DNA of 64,000 bases from Bacteroides sp. An322 (GCF_002161765.1 NZ_NFIN01000007.1:62001-126000); one strand, 5' to 3'; positions 36,682 to 46,313 are shown, counted from the stretch's first letter. Made by a program: numbers and translations. Notes: generated by a model from the letters alone, not told the origin.

Positions 36682-36702
36682 ATTCAGCAATAAATCAACA
36701 TA

Positions 36703-39111
36703 TTATTTTACTTCCCATTCAAAAATACCGGAAGCATTTTTCTCTGGCAAAACGACTTCCAACTTAACAGCTTTGGTTTTAACAGGTTCGAAATCAACGA
36801 TATTAGGGTCGCCTTTCTTTACGCCATAGCCATTCAAATTCTGAACCGGAGTCCAGTCACCCGAGGCATTCTTATAGTAAATCTTCCATGATTTCGGAAC
36901 ACGGCATCCACCCCACGGAGCATCATCAAACCAATAAACCGTAGAATTGGAAATGGTCATTTTTTCAGGGAATTCGTATGAAATCCATTCGGTTGTTCCT
37001 TCTTTCGGCCACCAGTGATAGTAGGGTATGGTACGGTCGTTCTCGTCTTTCGGCACCAGTCCGTCGGTAATGGAAGAAAGTGATGATCCTTTATGGGATG
37101 CGTCTATCTTGCTCTTTGAAGCCAATGTCGGGATAGCAGTCGGACGGGTAGCATTCACTTCATAAGGCAACCATACTTCCATGTTACCCGAACCGCGGTG
37201 TGCCCATGCGTAGTAAGGGATCAAAGTCAGTGTATGGTCTTTCGCCACAAGGCGTCCATTGTTGTCGTATTCCAAGGTTTGCGCCTGGGTCTTGATTTCG
37301 TTGATTCCATACAACAAATCAGGGTTGCTTACCACTTCAAATTTCGGTGTGCGGTTCATCAGAATGCTCAGTACATCGAAATCGTTGTCGGGCCACTCGG
37401 CGCAATATACAATCGGACCTCTTTCTATGGCGATGCGTCCACGGTCGGCTTCCACCTTATTATTAGCTTTAACCATACGCGGCTCCATATCGAAATGTAC
37501 CTCTACCCGGTCGCCTTTCTTCCATTTACGGTCGATAGTGAAATAACCATGTTGCAGTTCGGCATTCATTTCCTCACCGTTTACTTTCACGCTGTATTTG
37601 GGGCGCAGTCCGTCGGTGTACATGTACAGGTCACTCGGCACGACTTGATTTTGTACCCAACCCGGTATGCGGACTTTCATAGCGAATTGTCCTGCACTAT
37701 TGCGGTCTACATTTATAGTGATATCACCGTTCCAAGGATAAGAAGTGGTTTGAGACAGTTCTACTTTCTTACCTTCCACTTTCAATGTCACGTTGTTCGA
37801 CATGAAGAGGTTAACATATACATTGCGGTCTTTTACGGCATATACATATCCCGGAAGCGAAGGAATGAAGCGGCAAATGTTCGACGGGCAACAAGCACAT
37901 CCGAACCAAGGCTGACGCTGGTGTTGTCCCATAGACTGCAAGGGGTTAGGATAAAAAAATCCTCCACCGTCAAGCGATACACCCGAAATCAATCCATTGT
38001 AAAGCGTACGTTCCAATACATCGTAATATTTAGCATCGCCATGCAACAGGAAGAGACGGTAATTGACATAGACATTGCCGATAGCCGCGCAGGTTTCGCA
38101 GTAAGCCGACATATTAGGCAATTCGTAGTTGGCTCCGAAAGCCTCGCCGTTGCTGGTAGCACCAATACCGCCCGTAATATACAACTTCTTGCCTACAATA
38201 TTATCCCAAATACGGTCAATAGCATGTACATACGAAGTATCTCCAGTCAGCGCAGCAACATCCGCCATACCGGCATACATATAAGTAGCACGTACGGCAT
38301 GACCTACAGCTTCATCCTGCTCGATAACAGGCTTATGTGCCTGACTATACTCGTCACGGCGTGAAGTGTAGCCACGTTTATCAAGGAAAAATTTAGCCTG
38401 TTTCAGGTATTTTTCATCACCCGTTACGAGATACAGTTTCGCAAGTGCCATTTCAGCTATTTGATGACCCGGTACACGTACCACTTGGTTCGGTCCGTCA
38501 CCTATTTCACGACATACGCAATCGGCATAACGGATAGCAATATCAAGGAAGTTGCGCTTTCCTGTAGCTTGATAATGAGCAATAGCACCTTCAATCATGT
38601 GTCCTAAGTTGTAGAACTCGTGGCTCAGTTCTTCCACTTTTTCCCAGCGTTTACTTCCTGCCCATTCGTGCGGATGTTTGGGATTCATTGTACGAGAAGT
38701 ATACAGATAGCCGTCAGGCTCTTGTGCAGCAGCAACAATAGTCAACACACTATCAATATACTTCTCTAATTTCTTGTCAGGATAAGTTTGGAGCAAATAA
38801 CTGGCGCCTTCAATTGTTTTATAAACATCGGTATCATCGAAAGACAATCCGCCCACTTTAATGGTGTCACTTGGATGGGCAGCCATTTCAAAATTCCTAT
38901 AACGCCCCGTTTCCTCACATTTACTAAATGCCAACGGAATAGTCATTTCACGACTCGCTTTCAGACGTTGTCCCCAAAACGAATCTGTTATTTTCACCGA
39001 AGTGAACGGAACAGGGTCAATAGGATACCCATGTGCTACCGTTCTTTTTTGTGCGTATGCTCCTCCCGTTATCATAGAGAAAAGCAAAACGGAAATCATT
39101 AGTTTTTTCAT
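36703..39111 (-). CDS. GH127 beta-L-arabinofuranosidase, copy A (PUL 2)
   Basis: This 802-residue exported enzyme has a signal peptide at residues 1-20 (GGAYAQK). GH127 enzymes (formerly DUF1680) release beta-L-arabinofuranose, classically from hydroxyproline-linked arabinosides of extensin. The zinc-and-cysteine active site is visible: Glu339 and Cys341 in AYCETCAAIGN, and Cys407-Cys408 in WFGCACCPSN. One of the paired Cys is the nucleophile in characterised members. The N-terminal landmark is VKITDSFWGQRLKASR. Beyond the (alpha/alpha)6 barrel and beta-sandwiches, a C-terminal jelly-roll-like module (STVYWFDDAPWGGCRVPKSW, then KAVKLEVVLPE) resembles a carbohydrate-binding domain. It is 25 bases downstream of the GH43 gene in one operon. 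Confidence 0.93.
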   Translation of the reverse strand: MKKLMISVLLFSMITGGAYAQKRTVAHGYPIDPVPFTSVKITDSFWGQRLKASREMTIPLAFSKCEETGRYRNFEMAAHPSDTIKVGGLSFDDTDVYKTIEGASYLLQTYPDKKLEKYIDSVLTIVAAAQEPDGYLYTSRTMNPKHPHEWAGSKRWEKVEELSHEFYNLGHMIEGAIAHYQATGKRNFLDIAIRYADCVCREIGDGPNQVVRVPGHQIAEMALAKLYLVTGDEKYLKQAKFFLDKRGYTSRRDEYSQAHKPVIEQDEAVGHAVRATYMYAGMADVAALTGDTSYVHAIDRIWDNIVGKKLYITGGIGATSNGEAFGANYELPNMSAYCETCAAIGNVYVNYRLFLLHGDAKYYDVLERTLYNGLISGVSLDGGGFFYPNPLQSMGQHQRQPWFGCACCPSNICRFIPSLPGYVYAVKDRNVYVNLFMSNNVTLKVEGKKVELSQTTSYPWNGDITINVDRNSAGQFAMKVRIPGWVQNQVVPSDLYMYTDGLRPKYSVKVNGEEMNAELQHGYFTIDRKWKKGDRVEVHFDMEPRMVKANNKVEADRGRIAIERGPIVYCAEWPDNDFDVLSILMNRTPKFEVVSNPDLLYGINEIKTQAQTLEYDNNGRLVAKDHTLTLIPYYAWAHRGSGNMEVWLPYEVNATRPTAIPTLASKSKIDASHKGSSLSSITDGLVPKDENDRTIPYYHWWPKEGTTEWISYEFPEKMTISNSTVYWFDDAPWGGCRVPKSWKIYYKNASGDWTPVQNLNGYGVKKGDPNIVDFEPVKTKAVKLEVVLPEKNASGIFEWEVK

Positions 39112-39136
39112 GGTTGTATATTTTTATGTGGATTAA

Positions 39137-41539
39137 TTATTTATTAAACGGAATCCATTCGTCCCATAGTTTCAACGAATGCAGGTATCCGGTAAATGGC
39201 CATGCGTTTTCGGCATTCAACCCCAAAGTTACAAATTGAATGGGTTTTACCAAAATTTGAATGTCTTTACAGCTAATGAGGCGGTCATTTATGTACACTT
39301 TTTCGGTTCTTCCGTCGAATTCTACATAGACATGTTGCCATTTGCCCGCCAAAGCGGCTGCATCTTTATATCCTACGTCTTCATACCAACCGTAATGGTT
39401 CAGCATGCCACAACGAGGTTCTGTGCCGTTAACCAACATGATTTTCTCTAATTCATCGTGACTGCTGGTAAAGTCGGCTATGCATTCGTTTTCGCTCAGT
39501 TCCGGATTTAATATCCATGCTTCCAAAGTATAAGACGCATTGTCGGCTAAAGTAGCCGGAAGCGGAAAGCTGGAACGGAACACTTGTTTGCCTTCGAAGC
39601 AGAAAGCTTTTTTCCCTCCTATCTCTTTAACGATTGCAGGTGTGCTTTGAGCTTCAAAAACGCCTTCGATTCCTTTATTGGGAATATAAGCTACGGTATC
39701 GCCCACTGCAAAGTCATTGGCAGATAGAGATACGAGTAATCCTCGTTTGTGGCGATCGGACGGCTGTATACGTACCAGTCCGGTGGTAGCATCGTATTGT
39801 TTTTCCGCTTCTTCCTGCTGCCAGTTGTAATAGCGAAAATTGGTTAATATCAATGGTTTATTTCCTGCTTCAATGCGGATGCCTCCATTTGTCAGGTAAC
39901 GGTCGGCATTGACCGAAGTCCATGCGTTGTTGTCGTACATCCATACCGTAACTGTATGTGCTTGGGTAGATGTCAGTACGGGTGATGTATATTCCAATAC
40001 ACTGCCCGGCGCCAAGACGATAGCTTCTTGACCTTTCAAGCATCGACGGCTGATTTGTCCGGATTTCAGGCAGAAAGCTCCTCCCAACATACCTCCATCG
40101 TTTTTCCATTCCGTTCCGTTCCAGTCTTCCCCTGAAAGTCCCATCCATAATTGGGGCGAGGCTGTTTCGTATGCACCGAATACCTTGATGTTCCACAAAG
40201 CTCCGGCAAACCCGTTCTTTTGAGTACCAGTAGTGGTTAAACGGATGTAACGGGCTTTGGTATCGCCGAAGTCTACCATTGGACTTCCTGCCAAGTAGTT
40301 CGAACGTTTATCGGCAAATACAGTCCAAGTCTTGCCATCAGCAGACGTTTCGATAACATATTGATAATAGGAAGTACCGTATTCGAATTGAGTCCAAATG
40401 GTCTTTATGGTTTCTACTTTTTGCAAATCAACTTCAATCCATTCTTGTCCCATGCTGCGTGGACGCCAAAGAGTACCATTATTGTCATCTACAGCATATT
40501 CAGGCAAAAAATTATCATCGTAGTATGACGAAGCACGCACAGGTTTCCGATATGCCAGATTCGGTGAGGTCAAAACACTTTTCTCCAACCTGCCTATACC
40601 GCTATGAGTTCCTTCTATCGGCTGGATAGTTCCATCTGCATGAAAAATCAATCTGTCAATGCACAGTTGACGATGAAATCCCCGTGTAGAATGCGGATTG
40701 TCATGACGGTGATAGACAATATAATAGTCATCCCCTTCTTGCAAAATGCTATGATGTCCAGGTCCGTGTACCGTTCCATCTGCCGAAGTCTTCAAAATAG
40801 TTCCTTTATAAGTGTATGGTCCTAATGGACTGGTAGCTGTAGCATATTGCACGTGATAGGTGCTGTCATGACAAGAGTCTGACGAATACATAAAATAATA
40901 GATACCGTCTTTTTTCATCACAAACGGTGCTTCGAAGAAATCCGTTACTTCCGTATTGGGTATCAGACGGGTTTCGCTGAAACCTTTCAAATCGGGAGTC
41001 ATTTTTCCAGCCCCGCATCCAAATCCTTTGTATATACCCCATGTTCCCCAATACAAGTACACCGACCCGTCATCATCTACAAAAGTCTGTCCGTCTAATG
41101 TAATGGCATTTTTCACAAACCGGTCGGGGACCAATACGGCTTCACTTTCTCCTAATATATTTTTCCACGGACCACGAGGCGTTTCTGCTATGCCTTCATA
41201 CAAATTACATGGTTGACAATAGAACAGCCGGTAAGTACCATCGGTATGTTTCATTACATCAGGTGCCCATATCCAATGACTGTCAGGCCAATTCATAGGC
41301 ATAAGTGTCCAGTTTTCGAAATCTTTGCTACACCATAATTGCGATGGTCCAAATCCGGCACCACTTCCATCGGTAGTAGCATATATATAATAAGTATCGC
41401 CAAATTTCTTAACAGTAGGGTCGGCAAAATAACCCGGAATGAAAGGGTTTCCCGCCCCCGGCGTATTCCATTTGACTTCTTGCGCTTGTGTAGTCAACGC
41501 AGTAGCAATTAATAAAAAGGTATACAATAACTTTTTCAT
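39137..41539 (-). CDS. GH43 glycosidase with F5/8-type and LamG-like modules (PUL 2)
   Basis: This 800-residue exported protein has a signal peptide ending LTTQAQ. The GH43 five-bladed propeller comes first: base candidate Asp40 in GYFADPTVKKFG, a middle Asp in WIWAPDVMKH, and acid candidate Glu203 in FFEAPFVMKKDG. An F5/8 type C (CBM32-like) domain follows at about residues 340-455 (NLAYRKPVRASSYYDD to ARYIRLTTTG). The C-terminus is a concanavalin/LamG-like domain (YTLEAWILNPELSE, GYLHSLKLWDEW). GH43 members are mostly alpha-L-arabinofuranosidases, beta-xylosidases or exo-galactanases. In this locus removal of terminal alpha-arabinose is a reasonable guess. It is 6 bases downstream of the GH97 gene. 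Confidence 0.93.
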   Translation of the reverse strand: MKKLLYTFLLIATALTTQAQEVKWNTPGAGNPFIPGYFADPTVKKFGDTYYIYATTDGSGAGFGPSQLWCSKDFENWTLMPMNWPDSHWIWAPDVMKHTDGTYRLFYCQPCNLYEGIAETPRGPWKNILGESEAVLVPDRFVKNAITLDGQTFVDDDGSVYLYWGTWGIYKGFGCGAGKMTPDLKGFSETRLIPNTEVTDFFEAPFVMKKDGIYYFMYSSDSCHDSTYHVQYATATSPLGPYTYKGTILKTSADGTVHGPGHHSILQEGDDYYIVYHRHDNPHSTRGFHRQLCIDRLIFHADGTIQPIEGTHSGIGRLEKSVLTSPNLAYRKPVRASSYYDDNFLPEYAVDDNNGTLWRPRSMGQEWIEVDLQKVETIKTIWTQFEYGTSYYQYVIETSADGKTWTVFADKRSNYLAGSPMVDFGDTKARYIRLTTTGTQKNGFAGALWNIKVFGAYETASPQLWMGLSGEDWNGTEWKNDGGMLGGAFCLKSGQISRRCLKGQEAIVLAPGSVLEYTSPVLTSTQAHTVTVWMYDNNAWTSVNADRYLTNGGIRIEAGNKPLILTNFRYYNWQQEEAEKQYDATTGLVRIQPSDRHKRGLLVSLSANDFAVGDTVAYIPNKGIEGVFEAQSTPAIVKEIGGKKAFCFEGKQVFRSSFPLPATLADNASYTLEAWILNPELSENECIADFTSSHDELEKIMLVNGTEPRCGMLNHYGWYEDVGYKDAAALAGKWQHVYVEFDGRTEKVYINDRLISCKDIQILVKPIQFVTLGLNAENAWPFTGYLHSLKLWDEWIPFNK

Positions 41540-41545
41540 GGTTTA

Positions 41546-44266
41546 TCACTCCTCTGCTTTACAATCGTTGTATAAAGGTAAATCTATCTCATAAAAATAT
41601 TCTTTAAGCAAGTTGTACATATCCGGATCGTATGCTTTCAGTTTCGTGCGGTTATTCACCCAATTATGCACTCCGTTAGCTTTTTTCGAATAGCGGTTAC
41701 AATTGAAGAACGACTGTGTACATTCAGCGAAGTATTCTTCTTTATTACTGACAGCATAAGTGTCTTTCCATAATCCTTTTTGGATAGCATTTTGACGAAG
41801 CGCTTCCAACCGTTTGTCAAAATCTGGTTCCACCCCTACAATTCCAATCGTATGAATCAAATGGGCAAACTCGTGTACTAAAATATTTTCGCCTACGTAT
41901 TTATCATTAGGCAAAGCAAGCAGGTTTTCTTCTCCACAACTGGATGAGTAAGTATCTTCGGGTGCGCCGCCGAAACCGCGGGCACGCTTGTTCCAATACT
42001 TGATGCTGTCTTCACAATTGCAGATGTGTGCGAATTCGGGCAAGTCGCACGTCTCTTCATTTTTTCCAATGACCATCACGTGACAGCCTTCTTTTACCAT
42101 TTGCGCTTTAATATCAGGTCGTTTCGCAAGCATCAGGCTGATAATGTCACAAGCTTTCAACAAAGCAGTATCGCTTACCTGTTCCGAAGAAGTAACATAG
42201 AGCCCTTCCGTCTCAATGTATTTCTTATAAAAATCTGGAATCTGTTTTCCTTCAGGTACACCAATTACTTCACTATGTTTCGGGCATAATTCCAATTTCA
42301 TTGCAAAACCGCCTCCCGAAGCAAGATGCAAGTTGAGTTTGGAGTCATGATTTACATTAAATTGTTCGCACACATAATCTTCGGCTTGTTTCGAAGCATT
42401 GATGCCATCCTTTATTAACGTACAACGATAAGTCTCATTAACATTCAAGAAAGAAAAATCTATTGTTATATCACGTTCATCCCAATTGGTCATACCACCC
42501 ACATACCAGTTGATGTCTTTCATACGTGCCGTTACAATATATTTGCCTATTTCGCCCGCTACAACAAAAGTCGAATCGGTTTCTACCGGAAGAGAAGTGA
42601 TAAAATCCAAGCATTCCGATTCACGAATATAATTGGTAGGTGCATCACAAAGCATTGTGAATGGAGAATCGTATACGATGTAAGCGGCAAGTTGATGAGA
42701 ACGGGTTCCCATACTCATCGGTGTGTAATACATCGGTCGGAAATCATGTTTCGTAGCATTACGCATGGCTCCCGGTGTATAGTCTACATGACCTGCCATC
42801 ATACGGATGTAAGGAAAAGTCACATCATACAACGGCATATTCTTTTCTACCTCGCTCCATTTGGCTTCCTCCATACCGAACACACTTTCGTAATTGATGA
42901 CATTGGGATAAGTACGGTTCAATCCGGTAGGTTTATAGATACCGTGATAATCGAGCAATAACTTATATTCGGCAGCTTTTTCAGCGATACGGTATATCAT
43001 TTCTACAGCAGTCTGATCGTCACGGTCAAGAAAATCCACCTTAAATCCTTTGATGCCCATATCGGCATATTTCTTGCAAGCAGCTTCCAGTTGGGCGTCT
43101 AATACATTGAATACCGTCCACAACACGATGCCTACACCCTTGCTCTTTCCGTAGGCAACCAGTTCGGGCAGGTCGATAGCCGCAACGGTAGTCAACATAT
43201 CTCCGCTCTTGGGATCATACCAACCTTCGTCCATTACGATATATTCCAACCCGTTGCGGGAAGCAAAATCGATATAATATTTATAGGTATCCATATTGAT
43301 GCCCGTGCTGAAAGGTACGCCTTTCAGGTTCCAGTCGTTCCACCATTCCCATGCCACTTTGCCTGGTCTCACCCAACTATAGTCTCCGATGCGGTTAGGC
43401 GAGGCCAACGCATAGACTAAATTGTTGACCGGCATTTCGGTGTCTTTTTCTGTAATGGCAAGGATACGCCATGGATATTCGCGGGTACCTTTTACTTTTG
43501 CAATAAAGTTTTCTGTTTCGGTCACATATAATTGTTTGCGCCACGGATAGTAGTCTGTCTTTTTAGGATAAGGGGCAAATACTCCTTTCAGTCCGTTGGC
43601 TCCGGTAGGCTCAACGAACATACCCGGATAAGCTTCTAAATCCGATTCTAACAACGTTACTTTTACACTTCCGCAATCTACTGTAACAGGAAGAAAGGCA
43701 AGTTGCTTACGTGCCCCCGAAAGCGGTTTTACATCATAGGTAGCCTGATATGCCATAGCCATCGGTTTTTCTTCGTTGGTAGTGTAAGGCAAGTATGCCG
43801 TATAGTTTCCGGTGAAATTGAATTCCGCCGTTTCATCAGCTATAATCAGTTCTTTTTCTTTACCGGCGGTCGTGTAAAAGCGGTAGGCGACGCCTTCGTT
43901 ATATGCCCGGAATATAACGCCGAAATCACCTTTCAGCTTCAAGTTCATTTCGTTGCATGCCGCACGGAATGACTTGAAGCGATAGAAAGGAGATATTATA
44001 TCCTGAACAATCGTCCTTGACTTTTTAGAAGCGACCTTAACTGCTGTCCCAGCGGTCAGTTGTTTGTCAAGAGTCACTAAACCTATTTGATTGCTTTTAA
44101 GTATGAGAGAATCGTTATGATATACAGAGTATGTCAACAGATCGTTCCCGTCTGTTACTGTGACTTTCAAGTGCTTGTCGGGCGAAAGCAACGTGAAGTC
44201 TTTGGCTTGCGATGCAATCCCGACGATGCTAAAGATTATTCCGAAAAAAAAAGATGTCTTTTTCAT
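41546..44266 (-). CDS. GH97 glycosidase fused to a C-terminal zincin-type metallopeptidase domain (PUL 2)
   Basis: This 906-residue exported protein has a signal peptide ending SQAKD. Residues about 22-660 are a complete GH97 enzyme: an N-terminal beta-sandwich, then a barrel with VAWEWWNDWNLKGVPF, GFKVDFLDRDD (Asp411) and LLDYHGIYKPTGLNRTYPN. Gly442 at the position where inverting GH97 enzymes have Glu, together with Asp411, fits the retaining alpha-galactosidase branch (as I recall BtGH97b). From about residue 665 there is a second domain ending in ENILVHEFAHLIH (His798, Glu799, His802) and, about 40 residues on, NKEEYFAECTQSFF (Glu844 or Glu848 as third zinc ligand). No stop or frameshift separates the parts. 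It resembles a putative metallopeptidase domain of other bacteria. A GH97-peptidase fusion is new to me. Confidence 0.9.
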   Translation of the reverse strand: MKKTSFFFGIIFSIVGIASQAKDFTLLSPDKHLKVTVTDGNDLLTYSVYHNDSLILKSNQIGLVTLDKQLTAGTAVKVASKKSRTIVQDIISPFYRFKSFRAACNEMNLKLKGDFGVIFRAYNEGVAYRFYTTAGKEKELIIADETAEFNFTGNYTAYLPYTTNEEKPMAMAYQATYDVKPLSGARKQLAFLPVTVDCGSVKVTLLESDLEAYPGMFVEPTGANGLKGVFAPYPKKTDYYPWRKQLYVTETENFIAKVKGTREYPWRILAITEKDTEMPVNNLVYALASPNRIGDYSWVRPGKVAWEWWNDWNLKGVPFSTGINMDTYKYYIDFASRNGLEYIVMDEGWYDPKSGDMLTTVAAIDLPELVAYGKSKGVGIVLWTVFNVLDAQLEAACKKYADMGIKGFKVDFLDRDDQTAVEMIYRIAEKAAEYKLLLDYHGIYKPTGLNRTYPNVINYESVFGMEEAKWSEVEKNMPLYDVTFPYIRMMAGHVDYTPGAMRNATKHDFRPMYYTPMSMGTRSHQLAAYIVYDSPFTMLCDAPTNYIRESECLDFITSLPVETDSTFVVAGEIGKYIVTARMKDINWYVGGMTNWDERDITIDFSFLNVNETYRCTLIKDGINASKQAEDYVCEQFNVNHDSKLNLHLASGGGFAMKLELCPKHSEVIGVPEGKQIPDFYKKYIETEGLYVTSSEQVSDTALLKACDIISLMLAKRPDIKAQMVKEGCHVMVIGKNEETCDLPEFAHICNCEDSIKYWNKRARGFGGAPEDTYSSSCGEENLLALPNDKYVGENILVHEFAHLIHTIGIVGVEPDFDKRLEALRQNAIQKGLWKDTYAVSNKEEYFAECTQSFFNCNRYSKKANGVHNWVNNRTKLKAYDPDMYNLLKEYFYEIDLPLYNDCKAEE

Positions 44267-44348
44267 GTGTTCATGTATTATGGGTTATTTTCGTTTGCAA
44301 AGCAAAAGAAAAAGTTCCGAATGGTGTGTCATAGAAGTCTTAAACAAT

Positions 44349-44400
44349 GCGAATATCGTCCGAAAGCCGGCGTAATTCATGGCTTTTGGACGATTATTGC
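44349..44400 (-). terminator. 20-bp imperfect hairpin between the DUF6055-like and GH97 genes
   Basis: GCGAATATCGTCCGAAAGCC (44349-44368) pairs with 44381-44400 with four mismatches around a 12-base loop. On the minus strand it lies about 44 bases beyond the DUF6055-like stop and is followed by ATTGTTT. It may be a terminator, but its left arm (44347-44364) also resembles the candidate HTCS site. Confidence 0.55.
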
Positions 44401-44443
44401 ATCTGGTTAAACGATTTTATAATCGGTATAGAGTTTTTTACAG

Positions 44444-45829
44444 TTATTGGATGCTGGTATTCGTCAGTCGTATTTTATAAGGCCATTGCACTAAAGGTAC
44501 TTGCTGTAATAACCGGTGATTATCGTGCGGGCCGGCGGTCACTATCAACCATAGATGGGCTAACTTCTTTCCTTTAGGCACTGTCCATGACGCTGTATTC
44601 GTTTGATTGTTTGCGTCTGTGCTTCCCGATGTGCCGAATAAGGTTTCTCCTTCTTCCGTTACGCCCACAAAGCCGTAACGGTAATAGGCTGTGTGATGAA
44701 TCGGGTTCTCGTAACCCGGATATCCTGTTGGCGCTTCTTTGCCTTGCAGCCCTTTGAAGTCAGCTTTTACCGTCGTGCCCGGTTCAGGTATTTCAAGACG
44801 GATGGCATTGAAACCGTAATTTTCCGGACAATGTTCTGCTTTTACTTGCCAATAACCGTCAGGCTCTTGGATCATGTAAAGCTTGAAGTTCTCGAACGAA
44901 TTGGCAAAAGGCCGGGTTTCAGCAAAAGCCCGTTTGAAATCGAGGTTCACCAAATGGCAGTAACAATCAAACATTTCATCTATAAACTTATAATTCTCTC
45001 CTGTCTTGAATCCTTTCAGCCGTTGATAAGTCAATACAGGATCTTCGTCTGCCGTGCTTTCCCGATAAAGCTTGGCGATGAAGTCCAGTCCGTTGCGTTC
45101 ACTCCAATATTCTAATACGTATGGCGAACGATAAACATTCTCATCATGTAGAAATGCTTTATATGAAGCTTGTTTAAACGCATCCCAATGATAGGTCTCT
45201 TCAGCAATCCAGTTCGGATTGACCTGCCATAACATCCATTGCGAAGTCATTTCGAAGAATCCTCCTTGCTTTTCTCCCCAACATGAACTACCATCCGCTA
45301 ACATCTGAAGTTGGAAACTGTGTCCCAATTCGTGTGCCACGGCATTCAGGTTCGGGTCTTGCAGACGGTTTGGCGCAGCCCAAAAGGCTCCTATCTTATT
45401 ATCGTAGGCTCCTCCGTATGCGGTGCCATCCAGCGAGTACATCAACATCACCATCATGCGGTATCGTTCGCAGTACGAGCCGGAGTTGACAAAGTCTAAA
45501 CTGTCGCGGAAAAACGTGTAGAATTCTTCCAATTTCGTTTTCAAGTGTTCCAAATCAATACGCATATTGTGTCCCTCTAATTGTGGAGGATTTGCCAAGT
45601 CTTTGCCAAAACCTTTTTCCCAGAAAATAGCTGTATTTTCGGTATAATCCATCCGGGCATAACTGTATTGGCAGGTATCTATTTGCCAATTTTGCCCAGC
45701 AAATTCTTCTGGCTGGTAAATGGCTTTCCCTGATGGCAACGGGTAAAGCTGATGAATGGAAATCGTATCATTGGCTGCACATGAAAGCAGGGCAACCGTA
45801 CTCAATAAAATTATACTAATGTTTCTCAT
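44444..45829 (-). CDS. DUF6055-like lipoprotein with HExxH metallopeptidase motif (PUL 2)
   Basis: This 461-residue protein is counted from the ATG at 45829, which opens a lipoprotein signal (MRNISIILLSTVALLSCAAN). A 32-codon in-frame extension upstream is rejected because it would hide that signal. The middle has NAVAHELGHSFQLQ (His166, Glu167, His170), and Glu193 in GGFFEMTSQWMLWQ could be the third zinc ligand, so a gluzincin-like peptidase is plausible. The C-terminal part (TTVKADFKGL to KLAHLWLIVTAGPHD) is beta-rich. The sequence around SQWMLWQVNPNW recalls the DUF6055 family, which has no established function to my knowledge. It lies between GH97-peptidase and SusD, and a candidate regulator site is 61-97 bases upstream. 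Confidence 0.8.
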   Translation of the reverse strand: MRNISIILLSTVALLSCAANDTISIHQLYPLPSGKAIYQPEEFAGQNWQIDTCQYSYARMDYTENTAIFWEKGFGKDLANPPQLEGHNMRIDLEHLKTKLEEFYTFFRDSLDFVNSGSYCERYRMMVMLMYSLDGTAYGGAYDNKIGAFWAAPNRLQDPNLNAVAHELGHSFQLQMLADGSSCWGEKQGGFFEMTSQWMLWQVNPNWIAEETYHWDAFKQASYKAFLHDENVYRSPYVLEYWSERNGLDFIAKLYRESTADEDPVLTYQRLKGFKTGENYKFIDEMFDCYCHLVNLDFKRAFAETRPFANSFENFKLYMIQEPDGYWQVKAEHCPENYGFNAIRLEIPEPGTTVKADFKGLQGKEAPTGYPGYENPIHHTAYYRYGFVGVTEEGETLFGTSGSTDANNQTNTASWTVPKGKKLAHLWLIVTAGPHDNHRLLQQVPLVQWPYKIRLTNTSIQ

Positions 45830-45889
45830 GGTTGATGAATGTTTTTTTATTCTGTCAGCAAAGTAAAGCAAAAAACAGGAAAAGAAAGG

Positions 45890-45926
45890 ATGAAAATCGT
45901 ACAAGGTTATGATAAGATAGTCCAAA
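45890..45926 (-). promoter_or_regulatory. candidate HTCS site upstream of the DUF6055-like gene
   Basis: The minus strand reads TTTGGACTATCTTATCAT (45926-45909), which matches 13 of 18 bases of the direct repeat at 53997-54014. A weaker second half (CCTTGTACGATTTTCAT) follows with a period of about 21. It is 61-97 bases upstream of the start at 45829, an activator-like position. Confidence 0.35.
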
Positions 45927-46060
45927 TATATCCCACTTTGGTTAAGAAACTGTTTTAAATTAATCGAAGATAAACGTTACGCACATTTATAATTGATTCC
46001 CCAATACCTTTCAAATATTTAAGTTCCGCTTGGATTATATTATCGATGTGAACGGCATCC

Positions 46061-46156
46061 TTTTACGGTTTCCGTTCCAAAACCGTACGTTCTTGATACG
46101 GAAACCGTATGTTTTTGGGTCGGAAAACGTACGGTTTGGGGACGGAAACCATAAAA
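46061..46156. repeat. 96-bp nested dyad built from ACGGAAACCGTA-like units
   Basis: The outer arms TTTTACGGTTTCCGT (46061-46075) and ACGGAAACCATAAAA (46142-46156) match with one mismatch. The inner arms AAACCGTACG (46080-46089) and CGTACGGTTT (46128-46137) are perfect. A further CGGAAACCGTATG lies in the centre. It sits in the 516-base gap between the DUF6055-like and SusD genes. The rest of that gap holds a terminator and no gene that I can see. Confidence 0.65.
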
Positions 46157-46250
46157 GTGAGACTGCCTGAAACAAATTCTGATCCTTTCAATCCTACATT
46201 GATTCATACCCTCCTAAACAAATTTATCGGATATGATCAAACCAGCTTCT

Positions 46251-46313
46251 AAAAAGCAAAGAGCAATACCATCAGGCTTTATTCCGACAATCAACCCATG
46301 TATTGCTCTTTGC
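46251..46313 (-). terminator. terminator of the GH127-susC-susD transcript
   Basis: On the minus strand GCAAAGAGCAATAC (46313-46300) and its exact complement (46269-46256) enclose 30 bases and are followed by TTTTTAG. It lies 33 bases after the SusD stop. Confidence 0.8.

Noticed and set aside
37198..38364. 388-codon open frame on the + strand inside GH127 copy A
   Set aside because: It is antisense to a well-supported enzyme gene, and its translation has no signal peptide, motif or regular composition. It is a by-product of codon bias.
45830..45925. 32-codon N-terminal extension of the DUF6055-like protein
   Set aside because: The downstream ATG at 45829 starts a clean lipoprotein signal. 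The extension would bury it and overlaps the candidate regulatory site.
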